Of a stretch of DNA of 64,000 bases, positions 1 through 12,657 are shown one piece after another. The translations under genes were made by a program, and so were the position numbers. The number at the start of each line of letters is the position of its first letter. Position 1 is the stretch's first letter. The stretch covers positions 2,790,001 through 2,854,000 of the forward strand of contig JAPNXP010000004.1 of NCBI GenBank assembly GCA_028753945.1. The letters are read 5' to 3'. Source of the DNA: Hexactinellida sp. DTS-2022 (Eukaryota; Porifera; Hexactinellida). Below the pieces are notes generated by a model. That model did not search any database. It was given only the letters and a program-made list of their open reading frames with translations, and was not told the DNA's origin.

Positions 1-383
1 AAAGATTATCCTACAATAATATACAAACCAGGAAAATCTAAAAAAATCACTAAGTAGAAATTCAACAAAAACGAACTGGCTTCCATGTCTACTAGACTTG
101 TAGAGTTAAAATATAACCTTAAACTACACATTAAGCAGACCTGACTGTATTCTTCTAACAATCCTTGTGTTTGTAGTATAGTCATTGTCTATCGAACATA
201 TTCTTGTAGTGGAACACTTTGAATTTGGATTAATGCTTACTTATTAGTTCGATCATTGTGTTGAATTAATTTTGTCTTTTTACTGTATTTAAAGTACTAT
301 CTATCCATTAAGATAATGTAATAAAGTTTTAGAATCAGTTTTTATTTTTTTGAAATATATTTGAGCCTTTCTTTTTATTCTAG

Positions 384-628
384 GTAATTGAGGGAGTTGA
401 TAATTTATTGTCACTAGAGATTCTTACCCTGGGTTCAAATTTGATTTCTGCTATCGATAGTGTAGCTTGTTTGCGTGTCTTAATACGGCTGAGAACTCTT
501 CGATTAGATGGTAATCCAATCTCTAAAGAACTTTATTACCAAGAATATATCATATCTCGCCTTCCAAATTTAATTTATCTTGATTTTAGACTCATATCTA
601 TGGAAGACAGATTACAAGCAGATGACAG
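384..628 (+). CDS. DRC3: DRC3 (LRRC48-like), exon encoding the last leucine-rich repeats
   Basis: This exon encodes about 81 residues of leucine-rich repeat ending in an LRR C-terminal cap. Motifs seen are LEILTLGSNLISAID, LRTLRLDGNPISKE and LPNLIYLDFRLI, the order expected of the end of the LRR domain in DRC3, a subunit of the nexin-dynein regulatory complex of motile cilia. The exon starts after a pyrimidine-rich acceptor (TTTATTCTAG at 374-383) in phase 0 and ends at a CAG/GTATAT donor at 628/629 in phase 2. The N-terminal exons lie before the window. The split codon completes in frame with the exon at 29,688, whose product matches the DRC3 C-terminus. LRR proteins are common, so the assignment rests on the pair of exons. 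Codons are intact and no decay is seen. Confidence 0.82.
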
Positions 629-1081
629 GTATATTAGGTTAATTATTTAATTTATCGACGCAACAATCGCCGAACATTTGATAGCGCATTTTGATATTTG
701 TAGCTTTATTTTTATTTTAATAAGTTGAACTCGTTGAAATCAACAATATGAATTCTTAATGATGCGGCATCATTCAATAATCTCGCCCTGATGCATTGTT
801 ATATTTAATTTCCTTAGGTCTGTGTGTTCGGGTAACATTCTGAAGCCACGGTACAATTTGATATTTCCCCAGTTTTAACCACCATTTCTACTCATCACAT
901 GAATGTTTGGTACTGGATGACTACTTCATTAAATATCCCATTCTAATACATACTTACATACTTTCTTCCGATAATTTTGAAGCAGTGATTTAACTGAAAT
1001 TAATCCATGTAACGATTGAAATTGGATATAAAATTATAATATTGATATAACGTGATGCAGATAATTTATTTCGGTAGTGTA

Positions 1082-1256
1082 CAGTTGAAACCGGATATTT
1101 TTAACACATTCTTTTATCGAAAATTTGTTAAAAATATCCGAATGTTAAAAATATCCGATTTACAACAACAACAATAATTAATTATTTACAAGAAAATGTG
1201 CTAAATATATCCGATTGTTAAAAATATCCGGTGTTAAAAATATCAGGTTTCAACTG
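1082..1256. mobile_element. MITE with TA flanks, pogo/Tigger-like ends
   Basis: A 175-bp hairpin element. Its ends are inverted copies (CAGTTGAAACCGGATATTTT on the left; the right end ends in GGTTTCAACTG) and TA lies on both sides (1080-1081 and 1257-1258). The interior carries several copies of TTAAAAATATCCG. CAG ends plus a TA duplication are typical of pogo-type Tc1/mariner elements. It has no coding capacity. Confidence 0.7.
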
Positions 1257-1258
1257 TA

Positions 1259-2211
1259 CTTTATTCCCACCGTACTATCTCATAAATTCATAACACAATC
1301 TTTTCCCCAGCACATGCCTTGTCATTATCCGAACATGTAATTATAATAGTGCCGGCCAGATTGCTAATATATATCGGGTTATTAATTGAGGAGACATTCG
1401 CATGTCAAACACTTCTTATCATCAGTTTTTCGGCTAATGAAGTGAAATCTTTAAGAAACTTCTAGGTTATGTTTTCCACGTCGCTTACGCTTGATCACTT
1501 CTCTTAAAGAAGACATTCTTAGCTATCTCCGTCTAAGTCCAAAATATCTGCCCATTCTCTCCCTGCGGACTTCATGCTCTTAAGGGGTGAGTATACCCGA
1601 ATAAATCTTCAAAATCCCGAATATTTGGCACTACTACTGAAATTGTTTCTATAGTATTTTCGGAATCTGCCACTTATGTACAAGATTTTGTGAAATTTTC
1701 TTGATCAAAAATCGTAAACCATCTGCCAAATTTTAGATTTTTCAGGATCCACTTTTCCATAAACCACCATCTATAAATTATTAAAATATTTTGTTATTTT
1801 TTATCATTACTAATGTTCTTAAATATAATTCTTTATAATGTATTTAGTAAATGTCGCCTCTACAGGCGGACCATGGTCACAAAGTATTCAATGAATCTCT
1901 TTAGTGTATTCTTAGTATGAGTTATTAAATATATTCAATTAAATGATATGTTAAAATATATCTTTGGAAGCCATTATCTCGAAACTGAAAATTATATGAC
2001 GCGTTTCGATCTAATTTTCGTTTATTAAGAGGTAAAAACAAAATCTCAACGGTTTTGGATAGCTCTCACAAGCTAGGAATCATTGAGCAGAGGAATTCTT
2101 CCTGGTGGATAAAGCAAAGATACAAATGATTTTTCTATCAAAATTCCTTATACCTCTAAGAAAATTTGTGAAATGTCTAACAGATTTTCCATTATGTACA
2201 CCAAATTACTA
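1259..2211. other. No gene seen
   Basis: AT-rich intron sequence with stops in all frames. I see no repeat, hairpin or conserved reading frame of note. Confidence 0.5.
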
Positions 2212-2620
2212 AAAAGTCTAACAAAATTGCTAAAAAGTCTAACAAAATTACTGAAAAATCTAACAAAATCATTGAAAAGTCAAACATAATTACTTAAAAG
2301 TATGTCAAAATTACTGAAAAATCTAACAAAATCATTGAAAAGTCTAACATGACTACTGAAAAGTATGACAAAATTACTGAAATACTTTTCATTAATTGTA
2401 GGATTAGGTTAATTAGAGCAGTCAACTGTATCAGTAATTTTATTTTTCATTAATTTTGTTAGACTTTTCATTAATTTTGTTAGACTTTTCACTAATTTTG
2501 TTAGACTTCTCATTGATTTTGATAAACCTTATAGTAATTTTGGTAATCGCAAATCTGTTAGACATTTCACAAGTTTTGTTGGAGGTAGTATAACGAATTT
2601 TGTTAGACTTTTAGCTCAAT
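2212..2620. repeat. Foldback minisatellite: two inverted arms of a 20-bp repeat
   Basis: From 2212 to about 2400 a unit close to AAAAGTCTAACAAAATTACT recurs about nine times with variation. From about 2440 to 2620 the reverse complement (AATTTTGTTAGACTTTTCAT) recurs about six times. The arms could fold into one imperfect stem. No coding potential. Confidence 0.75.
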
Positions 2621-2649
2621 TTGTTAGACCGATAATTAGGACCCATGAA

Positions 2650-3160
2650 TATTTGTGGTTGGAGCACCATACTAGTTTCAATAATCCAATATACTTGAGC
2701 ATATTTGGAATAATCCAATAAAACTTGAGTATATTTGGAATAAATCAATAAAACTTTGGTATATTAACAAATTAGTTGAGTATTGTAACTATTGTTGAGT
2801 ATATATGGAAATTTTTCCCATTATGAACGAGAGAGACCTCTATTAGTTAAAAGTGTTATACCTTCACTTCTTCCTGGCTGCCCTAGCTATTTATCTTTTA
2901 CGCAGACATCGCGAACATCTCGTTTCTCACATGAAACTAAGGAATAATTATTTATTATCGCTCGTATCTTAGTCTCGATACAGAAGTGAAAATGTTTAAT
3001 TTCGATTGTTTTTCTGACCTGAAGGAGAAGATAAATTCTAACTATCCTGATCCTTGGCTTGTGTGGTTACAAGAATATATTGTATTAAGTAAATTTTACG
3101 CTCCTGAAAATCTTTTGCCTGGGAACCTAAACTTGTTGTCGGGTACCAAAAGTTAGCCCT
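2650..3160. other. No gene seen
   Basis: Intron sequence. A loose repeat of about 38 bp (CTTGAGTATATTTGGAATAA and variants) occurs at 2690-2800. Nothing else was recognised. Confidence 0.45.
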
Positions 3161-3162
3161 GT

Positions 3163-3235
3163 TTGCCAAAAATAAGATTTCTTATCCGTCTAGTTTCTTC
3201 AATAAACTCGGAACATACAAACAAATATATATTGC
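3163..3235 (-). mobile_element. Fragment of a short Helitron, 5' region
   Basis: CCAAAAATAAGATTTCTTA through AACTCGGAACATACAAACAA closely matches the 5' part of the complete Helitron at 46,827-47,293 (compare 47,190-47,260). The terminal TC and the 3' end are absent, so this is a truncated relic. Confidence 0.5.
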
Positions 3236-3269
3236 CACACATACAGGTTTGAAGTATAGATGTGCAATG

Positions 3270-3440
3270 ATTGGCAGGTTTTCATTTAGGGGGGGCGAGG
3301 GGGGCATTTGCCCCCCCTTGGATCCTAATTGCCCCCTCCCTTGGGATTTGAAAAATACTTTGATCAAAGCTGAAGTTGCCCCCCCTCATATTCCCAAAAC
3401 TCTATTTTGCCCCCATTTTCCTAAATGTCTGGATGAAACA
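3270..3440. repeat. G/C-run hairpin element
   Basis: Runs of seven G and seven C facing each other (GGGGGGGC... and ...GCCCCCCC), plus inverted ends around CATTTAGG and CCTAAATG, suggest a degraded miniature element. No clear target duplication was found. Confidence 0.4.
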
Positions 3441-3444
3441 CTGA

Positions 3445-4970
3445 CTGGTAAACTCTTTTAGCCCTTTTTAATTACCTTGCTATACTTTATGACCACTATA
3501 ACATATTTAGTCTTATTTAGTGATATAATAGCAGATATTGATGTGTACTTAAAACAAATATATTGATGTACAGTATTAAGTTGACAATTGAATTAATAAG
3601 GACTTTACCCTTATTTTTCTTAATAGATTCTACTTGATTTTGCGTCCATATTCACAGATTTTCGTTCAAATATACATTTCTATAAAGTAAAAGTTATAAT
3701 TATTGAACTAAGCAGTAAGCACCTTAAATTCTAAATATTTTTAACTGAGCGAAAGGCTAAAATTTAAGTCATCCCCGATGTAATCCTTAACGAAGAAGAT
3801 TATATTGGATCTTCATTAAACAAATCAGAAAGGTTTTGGCATTGGGAGTGTTTTAACTTTAAGGAGAGAACGAGTACTATATCATGCAAGTAGTATACCG
3901 TCGTTAGTGTCATTTGATAATCTATTAATTCAAGAGGACTATAATTAATATCAATAAAAATTATTTCTCTAGTTAACATTATCTTTTTGATCTAGTTGTA
4001 ATTCGGTTAATTATATCATGTTATAGCAACGCATGGTAGGAATATTGATTCGAAACGAATAACCTCTTCAAACTAATAAGAAAGCGTCAAACATGAAACG
4101 ATCTCCACTCATTTACTGTTTTGTTAGACAACAGCAAAAAGGATCTGGTTGAAATCGATCCGATCCTTTTTGGATCAATATACTAGATTACAAATCGATA
4201 ATAGCATTGTTAGTAGTGATTAAAATATTTAAGGTTTGTTTGGAAAAACTGAAGGTTTTTGAGCGATTCCAAGTTATAGGTCAGGAGTTTTCAAAATTTT
4301 AAGAACCTTGACTTTCTAGTATTTTGAAGTATTTGCGTCCCACCCTATGAAAGTAGTAATCAAAACTCAAAATGTATACTGCCCTCTCGAAACACTCCCT
4401 CTCGAAAGTATTCATAACCCACAATAACTCCATTGAAAATAGTACTATAGTATTTTATTATTAACGTGTCTTGTATACAAAGAATACGAGATATTGCAAT
4501 TTTGATTTCAGATTCGCATTGTGCGCATCCTAATTATCCATTAGAGAAACTTTCAACTCATTGCATCTGGATTAAGTTGAAAGTCATAATAGAATACCGC
4601 CACGTTCCACTTGTTCTCACATTATACCATAGTGGCATTTGGAATGAGTATTACATTGTCCCGAAAGAAGATAATTTGAAATCTAATCAATATTTAGTTA
4701 AAAGCTTCTACAATTTATAAGTCGCATGTGTAGAATACGAATTTACATTCAAAATTGATATATCTCATATATTTTGAATACAATGCACTTCACATGGGGG
4801 GGTCGACAGATACTTGACCCATAGCCAGGTGGTGGGTCCCATTAAAAAAAAAAATTTTCATGAAGTACCTGGTACTTCACGGAGGGTACGAATCAATATA
4901 ATTGCGAAATTTTGCAGCAAATTATCAAGAATTTACACTAAGGGTAATTTTGTAAAATTTTATCACACCT
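3445..4970. other. No gene seen
   Basis: AT-rich intron sequence. A short direct or inverted motif, GAAGTACCTGGTACTTCAC, lies at 4861-4880 and recurs in part near 5538-5553. I see nothing coding. Confidence 0.45.
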
Positions 4971-4975
4971 AAAGG

Positions 4976-5319
4976 CAGGGTTGTTTGAATTAAATCAAGT
5001 GATTTAAATCATTGATTTAAATCAAAAATCTGATTTTGATCAAAGAAGTCTGATTTAAATAAAAAAGTCGGACTTTTTTGATTTAAATCAGATATTTTAT
5101 ATTTATTGTTTTTTGCGAAAAAAAAAGAAATACATTGATAATGAATCAAATTACATTGATAATGAGTCATTAACAATGTAATTAATCTATTAGCCAAATA
5201 ATATACGCCAGTGTGTTATAGATTGCAATAAAAACAATTAAAATCAAAATTCTGATTTAAATCAAAAAAATCGGATTTTCTTGATTTTTTTAAAAAAATC
5301 ATGATTTTTATCAACCCTG
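4976..5319. mobile_element. hAT-type MITE rich in GATTTAAATC
   Basis: A 344-bp element with hAT-like ends (CAGGGTTG...CAACCCTG) and a perfect 8-bp target duplication CCTAAAGG at 4968-4975 and 5320-5327. The interior is a string of GATTTAAATC palindromes. Non-coding; a hAT transposase supplied in trans would be needed to move it. Confidence 0.88.
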
Positions 5320-5327
5320 CCTAAAGG

Positions 5328-5974
5328 TGAGAATTGCTGACTAATTAAAATTGTAAAAAAAATTAAAAAAGTGTGTTTGGGTAAAAATGCTCATAGGACA
5401 GCATAGGAGGACTTGAGGGACCAGATGTAATTAACTTCGTATCAATTTATGCTAATCTGACACAGGTGACAACTCCAGAGTGTCACTTGTGGAAAATACT
5501 GAATGGGTGTAGGGGTCCAAAAGCAATAAATTCGTTAAGTACTTGGTACTTCGTGAGGGGGGGTGGGTGGGTATGCCCTAAAAATATATATTTCCATGAA
5601 GTCACCTATGGGCTATTAGTATTCTTAAGATTGACCCCCCCCCTGCACTTCAATAAATAAACATTCTACAGTACTATTTTCAATGAAAATTGTAAAAGAG
5701 TACAAAACTTTTGAGAGGGGAGTGTATGTAGGTTTCTTCTATTTAATTAATTGCAGTTAATAAATCCAAAAATTTATTGTTATTTTTGATGTGATGGAAA
5801 TGGCATGGTTAACTTGAGGGAAATTTTGATACAATTGGAAATGGAGAGCTTACGAGGTACAAAAGATGGCAAATTAACTCTTGAAAACTAATATTTTGCT
5901 ACTGCAACATTTGCAAGTTTGATTGAATCCTCCTTGAAACCCTATTTAATACAGATTAGTAGTTAAGTATATAC
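5328..5974. other. No gene seen
   Basis: AT-rich intron sequence with a G-run at 5557-5570 and a C-run at 5634-5643 that may be ends of a worn miniature element. No gene was recognised. Confidence 0.4.
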
Positions 5975-6468
5975 CAGGGTATTATACAGAGGGGGGGGGC
6001 GCCCCGGGATTTCCCCCCCCCTAGCTTGAGTTTCCCCCCCCTGGAAATATGCTGCTAGTTCTTATTTTCAGTTAAATTTAGGTGTTTTTAGCCTTTTATA
6101 AAGAGACAAATCGACGTATTCTTCTCTAGGCTAGAATATTTTATGTTAAAAGTTCTGTATCTTCCCCACACATACCATTCAAACATTACTAGTGATAATC
6201 ATTTATGAAATTGTGCCAGAAGCTATAATTATCTTCCATTAGTTACCACAGCTTCAAATACTATGTGATTATTTTACAGCAATAGCTCTCATTGTTAGCA
6301 ATAATACTTTGCACTATAAATTGTATCTGGCTTCCAGTGGCTTCGCCGCTGGACCCTACTGGGGGGCTACAGCGCCCCCCAGACCCCCAGCTGGCGAAGC
6401 AATTATTTAGTGGATCCTGGTACTAGCAGACTCCCCCCCCCTGAAGAAAAATCCTGTTTAAAACCCTG
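5975..6468. mobile_element. hAT-like nonautonomous element, worn
   Basis: Ends CAGGGTATTATACAG and GTTTAAAACCCTG are roughly inverted. The interior holds G9/C9 runs and a GC-rich stem at about 6334-6402. The flanks are GTATATAC and TATACTGT, which do not form a perfect 8-bp duplication, so the family call is tentative. Confidence 0.5.
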
Positions 6469-8209
6469 TATACTGTATTTAATTATTTACTAAGTAAATA
6501 TTAGCTGCATTCACGAATAAGTCCCTACTTCCTGGTTGAAAACTCCTTTTCAAAGCCAATGATTTATCCGTGAAAAATCTGCAAATGTTCTCACAATTAT
6601 GCGAAATGATTGCACTACCGATTGGGTTAGGATCAATTAGCCATAGTGCAACAATAAGTCCTAAAATGTTGTAGCTATGGAATTATTTCTTTTAGATATA
6701 CGCATTGGAGTAGTTGTTTCGAATAAAAAATTGCTAATGCTAGAGGAACTAACTAATGGCTTATTATTACAGAGATGTAGTGCTGAACAGTTATGTTTAG
6801 CAGCTTTGCGCTGGTCACTGTTCAATTTGAAATCATAATCATGCACTATATGGAGGCTAGACCAACGTACGTGAGCTATTCTCGGCCAGGTCAACAATAT
6901 TTTTGAAAATATTAGGTGTTCTGGGCAAGGACTCCACAGTGGGCAAATCAGCGGTTATAGCTCAAATTTTGAGGTCTGTGTATTTGCTCAATTTCTTAAA
7001 TATGTGTTGCTAGGATAGTCAAGGACCATAGAAATTAAATTTATTTTAGCAAATTCCATCTGCAAATCAAGATATTATAATTTGAATTACGATCATTAAC
7101 TATGGGTTCCAAGATAAAACTCGAGTTTTCAAATTGTATCAAGTTTCAAGTGCTAAATTTACAACATAAAAGAAGCTTTCTAGAGCACTTGAAAGCATAC
7201 TAGTATCAGTTTTTCTTCTAGTTTCCAGATATTTGTCTATAATTAGTACATCTCTTATGGTTTCCGAATTCGTTATCATTTATTTTCTTCAGTTTTCGAT
7301 GATACTTTTTCTATATTTAGTGCCCAATCTTATATGGTAAGATAATGTCAATTATTACACTTATTCTATCTTAAACTACAGAAAATTCTCTTTCAGATGT
7401 AACCAGTCACTAATTGACATCATTTGACCCAAAAATGTTACATACATTATTAAACTGTCCATCGGACGTAAATTTCAAAAAATTGAGTTGTTTATTAAAT
7501 ATTCAAATACTTGTGGTTAAGTATAAAATTTAAAATATGTAATACGTATACGTATACTGTATTTATTCGTTAAATCAACGTAAATGAATAATATTGATGC
7601 ATTTAATTTTCTTGAAACGCGGGACGATAATATCAGTGAAATATCCGTAGAGATAGTATGTTAATTTCAAATCCCTGTTAGAGAATAAGAAATATATAGT
7701 TCTTTCGTAATTATTAATTTGTTGTTTCTCACATAGTACACGATTTTAATGTTATAAAGCGGAAAATATGATGTAAAGATGCTCATTTGTATTCTACATA
7801 TCTACACATACTACTAGTATGAATAGTCCAACTAGATCGGTGATAATGATCCAAAAATGTGATAAATTCGATTTATCACATTTTTGCTAAGTCATCACAA
7901 CCTAAAAATGTATGCCATGCCAAAAAAATTTTGGGCCCACTCAATTTGTTATAGGTGATAACCTATGAGTAACTAATACCTTTTATACCTCTATCCTGCA
8001 CCTAAATACCTATGGCCGCTTATGTACCTGTTTTTGCCCACTGTGTACTCTTCCTAAATATTTTTGACGTTCAAAGGGAATTCTTTTCATGAGCTTGTTG
8101 AAAGCGGAATATTGTACGATATTACACAACGGGGAGTGAAATTCGCACCCAATATATAGGCGTCTTCCTAAATCTCAATATGAATAAATATGCCTTAAAT
8201 ATACTAATA
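6469..8209. other. No gene; one short perfect hairpin
   Basis: Intron sequence without a convincing reading frame. A 15-bp perfect stem with a 3-nt loop lies at 7853-7885 (AAAAATGTGATAAAT / ATTTATCACATTTTT). Confidence 0.5.
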
Positions 8210-8300
8210 CAGTAGATGTCGGATATAAGCACACCGGTTATAAGAACATATCGGATATGAGTGCAGTTCCCGACGATGTGCTTATAACCGGCATCCACTG
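8210..8300. mobile_element. 91-bp MITE with TA flanks
   Basis: Left end CAGTAGATGTCGGATATAAG, right end ATAACCGGCATCCACTG, TA on both sides (8208-8209 and 8301-8302). CAGT...ACTG ends and the TA duplication suggest a pogo-like Tc1/mariner MITE. Confidence 0.75.
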
Positions 8301-8601
8301 TATTGGGAATCCTTGATCCAATTAGTTACCCCAAAAGAGTTCACGATGTTGCAACAAGTAAAATAAGAAATACGGAAAAATAGCCGACATTTACCCATTT
8401 TATTAAAAACATAGGGTTATATTTTTTGGGAATTTCCTATATCAATCCTTGTTCGATGAAACAAACCAAAAACATCCGTGTTACTTTCGCCTATCTTGAG
8501 GATCCTACAGTACTGATATAGTAGATGGGAATTGTTAGCTTAGTCTAAATAAATAAGGCCAGTGTTAATGATATTATTGGTTCAGCTCCACACGAGGTCA
8601 T

Positions 8602-8977
8602 CTGAGGATGCGGGCGGGCGGCATCTCATTATCATTATCTCATTATTTGCATACCTACCAACCGTACAGGGATTTTGACCCTTTTGGCTGGACCGTACAG
8701 GGATTTTTAAATTTGTACTGGAATTTTTAGCTAGGGAAAAATTATTTATTGTGAGTCTATTAATACCTAAACATTTCGACACCATCTAAATATAGCATTT
8801 GTTTTGTGTAAATAATCTGTTCCTATATGAGCATACAGTGATTCCCTGTACAGTCTATATAAACTAATGTTTTCACCTTTACAAGAAAAACTTTGGGGGG
8901 CTGTACAGGGATTTTGGCCAATGTACAGGGGGAAATAGGTGCCTCGTCAGGGATCTGTCTCAAATAGGTTGGCAGGT
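8602..8977 (+). repeat. Dispersed repeat R, copy 1
   Basis: About 375 bp nearly identical to 15,183-15,542, from TGAGGATGCGGGCGGGCGGC to GGTTGGCAGGT. Several copies of GTACAGGGATTTT occur inside. Copy 2 interrupts a Helitron pseudogene, so the family is mobile or has been copied by a mobile element. The outer limits are uncertain because both copies share their left flank. Confidence 0.75.
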
Positions 8978-8989
8978 GTATATTTGATG

Positions 8990-9655
8990 ACGACGTATTT
9001 ACTAATTATCTGAGCAAATTTTCTAATTTGTGAGTGCTTATTGATAAAATTTGCAATCGTTCGTTAATAATGCTTGTTATAGGTTCTGATTTTGTTACTG
9101 GCTAATTATGGCTATTTAGTGTGTGTCCTACCATAAAATTGGCAACGATCAGTGGCCTTACTTTGGAATGTAAGTGCAATAATGGAAATACTGACAATAA
9201 TGATAATATTCATGCGGGAATGAAATCTGCGGTGGAGCTGAAACAAGATTCCAACAAAGAGTGGCCTAATACATATATTACTACATATATTGAAGTTAAA
9301 TATTATTTTGTATTATACCAAATTAAATAATTGTTGATGTGTTTCTTCCAAATAATTTAATTAAACTTAGCCAGTAATGAGTGAAATATTGCATTATAGC
9401 TATTCAAATCTTTGAATATGAAAAAAATAAACTTTATCCATCGAATCTCGAATTTCTATTCACCTCAGTAATTGAAATTTAGAGAACTTTATCGAAACTA
9501 AAGATGAGGTTTCAACTGATTTATTTACTAGACGCTGATGGATAAAGTTAGAAGCGTATTAGGTGCAGTTCTAGCGGTTCTTTCAAGATATAGGTATTCA
9601 ATTTTTATATCAGGAATAGTTGAAGGGGGATAGAAGAGCAATGACAATGACATTA
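8990..9655. other. No gene recognised
   Basis: Intron sequence. A short frame at 9121-9330 lacks any family signature and begins with a non-ATG codon; I regard it as chance. Confidence 0.4.
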
Positions 9656-10063
9656 GGGTGTATCGATATTAAATCACATGGCAAAATGGTTTAGCTACAT
9701 CGATAAAAAGTTTGGTTTACATGTAAATAACAATAATTTACGCTAATAATTTTGCCTACTTGTTCTGAGAAAGGGCGCCAAAGATTTGTGTACACACTGT
9801 CTCGACGAGATTTGATACAAATAGCTATATCAACAGTTCCGTTACGATTTAAGTCATCGACTGTATTATTTGCATATAGGAAGTGTGTTATCTGCTTCCG
9901 ATTCATACAAAGAGCTAAGCTCTATGTTATCCGGTTCAAGAGTTATGAGTACAATTTTATAAGTTTTTACCATAGCCTATTTTATTGTCTACCCTCCTCC
10001 TCCCTCTCTATGTCATAATACTGTTGCATTGTGTTTGCATTATAATTGACTAAGTTGATAAAT
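9656..10063 (+). repeat. Left terminal inverted repeat of the 3.4-kb transposon
   Basis: About 408 bp, inverted relative to 12,658-13,063. Because the repeats are nearly identical, the same 71-codon frame appears in both, on opposite strands; this is a by-product of the repeat and not a gene. Confidence 0.9.
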
Positions 10064-10209
10064 TATTTACCGAGTGTAGTACCATATTTAATTCAGATTT
10101 CAATTATTATATTTGAAACAACTGTGTCAAGCAATGACTTCATGGCCTATATTTACTTATGGAATTTGGAATGTGTTAATAACTTATGAAAGTCCAAACT
10201 CAATTTGTG

Positions 10210-10261
10210 GTATCTAATAACAACAATTACAATTATAATTGTAATTGTTGTTATTAGATAC
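10210..10261. promoter_or_regulatory. Perfect 52-bp palindrome upstream of the transposase
   Basis: GTATCTAATAACAACAATTA... pairs base for base with the second half, with no loop (axis between 10,235 and 10,236). It lies inside the left TIR and 76 bp before the transposase ATG. It could be a regulatory cruciform, a transposase-binding site, or a replication-derived structure; only the symmetry is seen directly. Confidence 0.6.
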
Positions 10262-10336
10262 TACGTAGTCATAATTTATAATACACAATAGTATAAAAGC
10301 ACATTCTTTTATTTTATTATTAGCATAATAATTTGG

Positions 10337-12610
10337 ATGGCAGAACATCCCTCGACAAGAAAATCAACGGAACATTTCCTATTTGGACAACCATGTGAAT
10401 TACCATTGAATCAACTTCCAACAGAGAATGATGTAGTAAAATACTACATGATGAAGAGACAACAAATTACAGACTGCAAATTAACTAATGAGAATAAATC
10501 TGATATTGTTGATCGTATCACTAAAATACTTATAGAGTTATGGAAAAGGGCATCATTACCAACGATTGATCATAAAAGCGTGAATCTCAAATTACTTCGT
10601 TTGATAGAAAAAGTCAAAGCTATTAACAAACTTAAGAGTAACGAAAGAGTTGATAATGCCAAATTAGGATCACTTTGCTCTGAATTTAACAAGCTCTTTG
10701 ATATTTGTAAGTGTACATGCTTTAGGCCTAATAGGTTTGGAGTTCACAATCCATCAATGTTAATACGGTCTATGTGTACTTGTGAAAACAAGATCTCCCA
10801 TAGAGAATGGGATTTTATATAGATCAATTAGAAAAAAGAGACATGATTATCGGAAACGCCGTCGATATTCAAGCAACTATAACAACAAGGCAACGTGAAT
10901 TGGAAAGAGACCAGAAAAGAGATCAGTTTTCCAGAGAAGTAAATAGAAAGAGAGATATTGAACAAACCACGTGTTGCTGTTCACATGAAGAATTCATACC
11001 TGAAGAGGAAATAACTGATAACCCAGGTATTCTGGATGATTTTCTGTTTCACCAACAACTAATATTTGTACCTCACAAAATAGGCTTGAATATCCAAATT
11101 TAATAGCAGTTGCTTGTCGATTTGGCATTTCGAGGCGGGCTGTGTGTGCACTGTCGAATGCCTTGCTTTTAGACATGGAAATTCTTACACCAGAAACTAC
11201 TCTTGATCCGAATAAAATACAGAGAATGTTCCACAGGTATGGGAAGAAATTAGCACAATTAAATCGGAATGATATTAGCGGTGTCGAATGCATCATGTTC
11301 GATGGTAAGAAAGATGCTACACTTACTGTTGATCCAGTTACTTCTAAGAGAAGAATGATCGTTGAAGAGCATGTTGTAATAGTCGAGGAGCCCAATGGTA
11401 AATACAGAGATCATTTCACACCACAGAGTGGATAAGCAATTGACTTATCAAGAGAATTGTTCGAGTTCGTCAGTGCAACACATACTTCAGAAACTTTGTG
11501 TGCTATTGGGGCTGACGGCACAGCTGTGAATACAGGCAAGGACTCTGGTGCAATTAGGCGGTTGGAATTATTGTTAGATAAACCTCTACAATGGATTATA
11601 TGCCTCCTACATCTTAATGAACTTCCTTTCAGACATCTATTTAAATTTATTGATGGAAATACGACTGGACCATCAAGTTACAGTGGAGTGATTGGAAAAG
11701 CAATTACAAAGGATAATTTAGTAGATTTACCTGTTTGCCACTTTACAACGATCCATGGAAAGAATCCCGAACTTCCTGATAGTGTAGTTAAGGACTTAAG
11801 TACAGATCAAAAATACTTATATTCAATGTCTCAAGTTATTTCAATGGGTATCCAATTCCGGATGCAATGATTACTCAACAACCAGGATCATTGCACGAAG
11901 CAAGATGGCTGACAAAGGCAAATCGAATACTGAGACTCTATATATCCACGCAAGAACCTACCATTGAATTGGTTCGCTTGGTGACTATTATTCAGAATGT
12001 GTACTCACCAAGTTATTTCAACATAAAATTGAATCCCAGCTGCATTCATATAGCAAAAATTTTCCACTTTCTCATGCAATTGTCTGAAGAATGCTTAACT
12101 TCAACAGAAAAACAAATTGTTCAACCTGTCTTAATTCGCAATTCCTTTTCAGCTCATCCGGAAAATATTCTTCTTTCTGCATTGCATGATGTCCAAAAGG
12201 AAACTCGTATTTGGGCATTTCATCAAATATGTAATGCAAGGACAAGATCAACAAAAAGGGAAGACTATGTGCGCCAATTTAAGCCTCCAAAAAATCTAAA
12301 CTTTACTGCTATAACTTATGTAGATTTAATTGATTTTGCAAAAATGAAGCCTTCTGAAATAACTGAGCCTCCAATGACAATGAAGCTCACGGAGGAGGAA
12401 TTGCATCAGATTATCGATGGGCATTCAGTTATAGCAAAAGATATTCCAAATAATACACAGGCAACAGAGAGAGCAGTCAAATTTGTTTCTGAATCAGCGA
12501 ACAAAGTAGCAGGATATACTAACAGGACTGCATATATTTTGCAAACACTAAAGTCACGAACTGATATACCAAAAGATCAATCGAAAAAAGATTTCATACA
12601 TTTGTGTTAA
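10337..12610 (+). pseudogene. Transposase-like gene of an uncharacterised invertebrate family, broken
   Basis: Read across frames this encodes about 750 residues. The N-terminal part has a Cys-rich segment (CKCTCFRP and CTCENKISHREW). The core has FDGKKDATLTVDP, CAIGADGTAVNTG, PLQWIICLLHLNELPFRHLF and ARWLTKANRILRLY. The C-terminal part has PPKNLNFTAITYVDLIDF and NTQATERAVKFV. I recognise this layout from repetitive uncharacterised proteins of arthropods, cnidarians and other invertebrates. The acidic residues of FDGKKD and GADGT are candidate catalytic positions, by inference. The gene is disrupted by frameshifts near 10,815, 11,085 and 11,845 and an in-frame TAA at 11,433-11,435. Its position between matching TIRs makes it the element's own former transposase. 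Confidence 0.75.
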
Positions 12611-12657
12611 ATCACTAAACACAACTAGTTATCTAATATATATTAGTTTCCCCCAAC

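Noticed and set aside
9653..9658. TTAGGG telomere motif at the transposon edge
   Set aside because: A single occurrence formed by the TA target and GGG of the terminal repeat.
9691..9906. 71-codon frame conserved in two places (also 12,813-13,028)
   Set aside because: Both lie in the inverted repeats of one transposon; similarity is explained by the repeat, and the frames are on opposite strands.
10994..11395. 133-codon frame on the - strand
   Set aside because: Antisense to the transposase coding region; no family features of its own.
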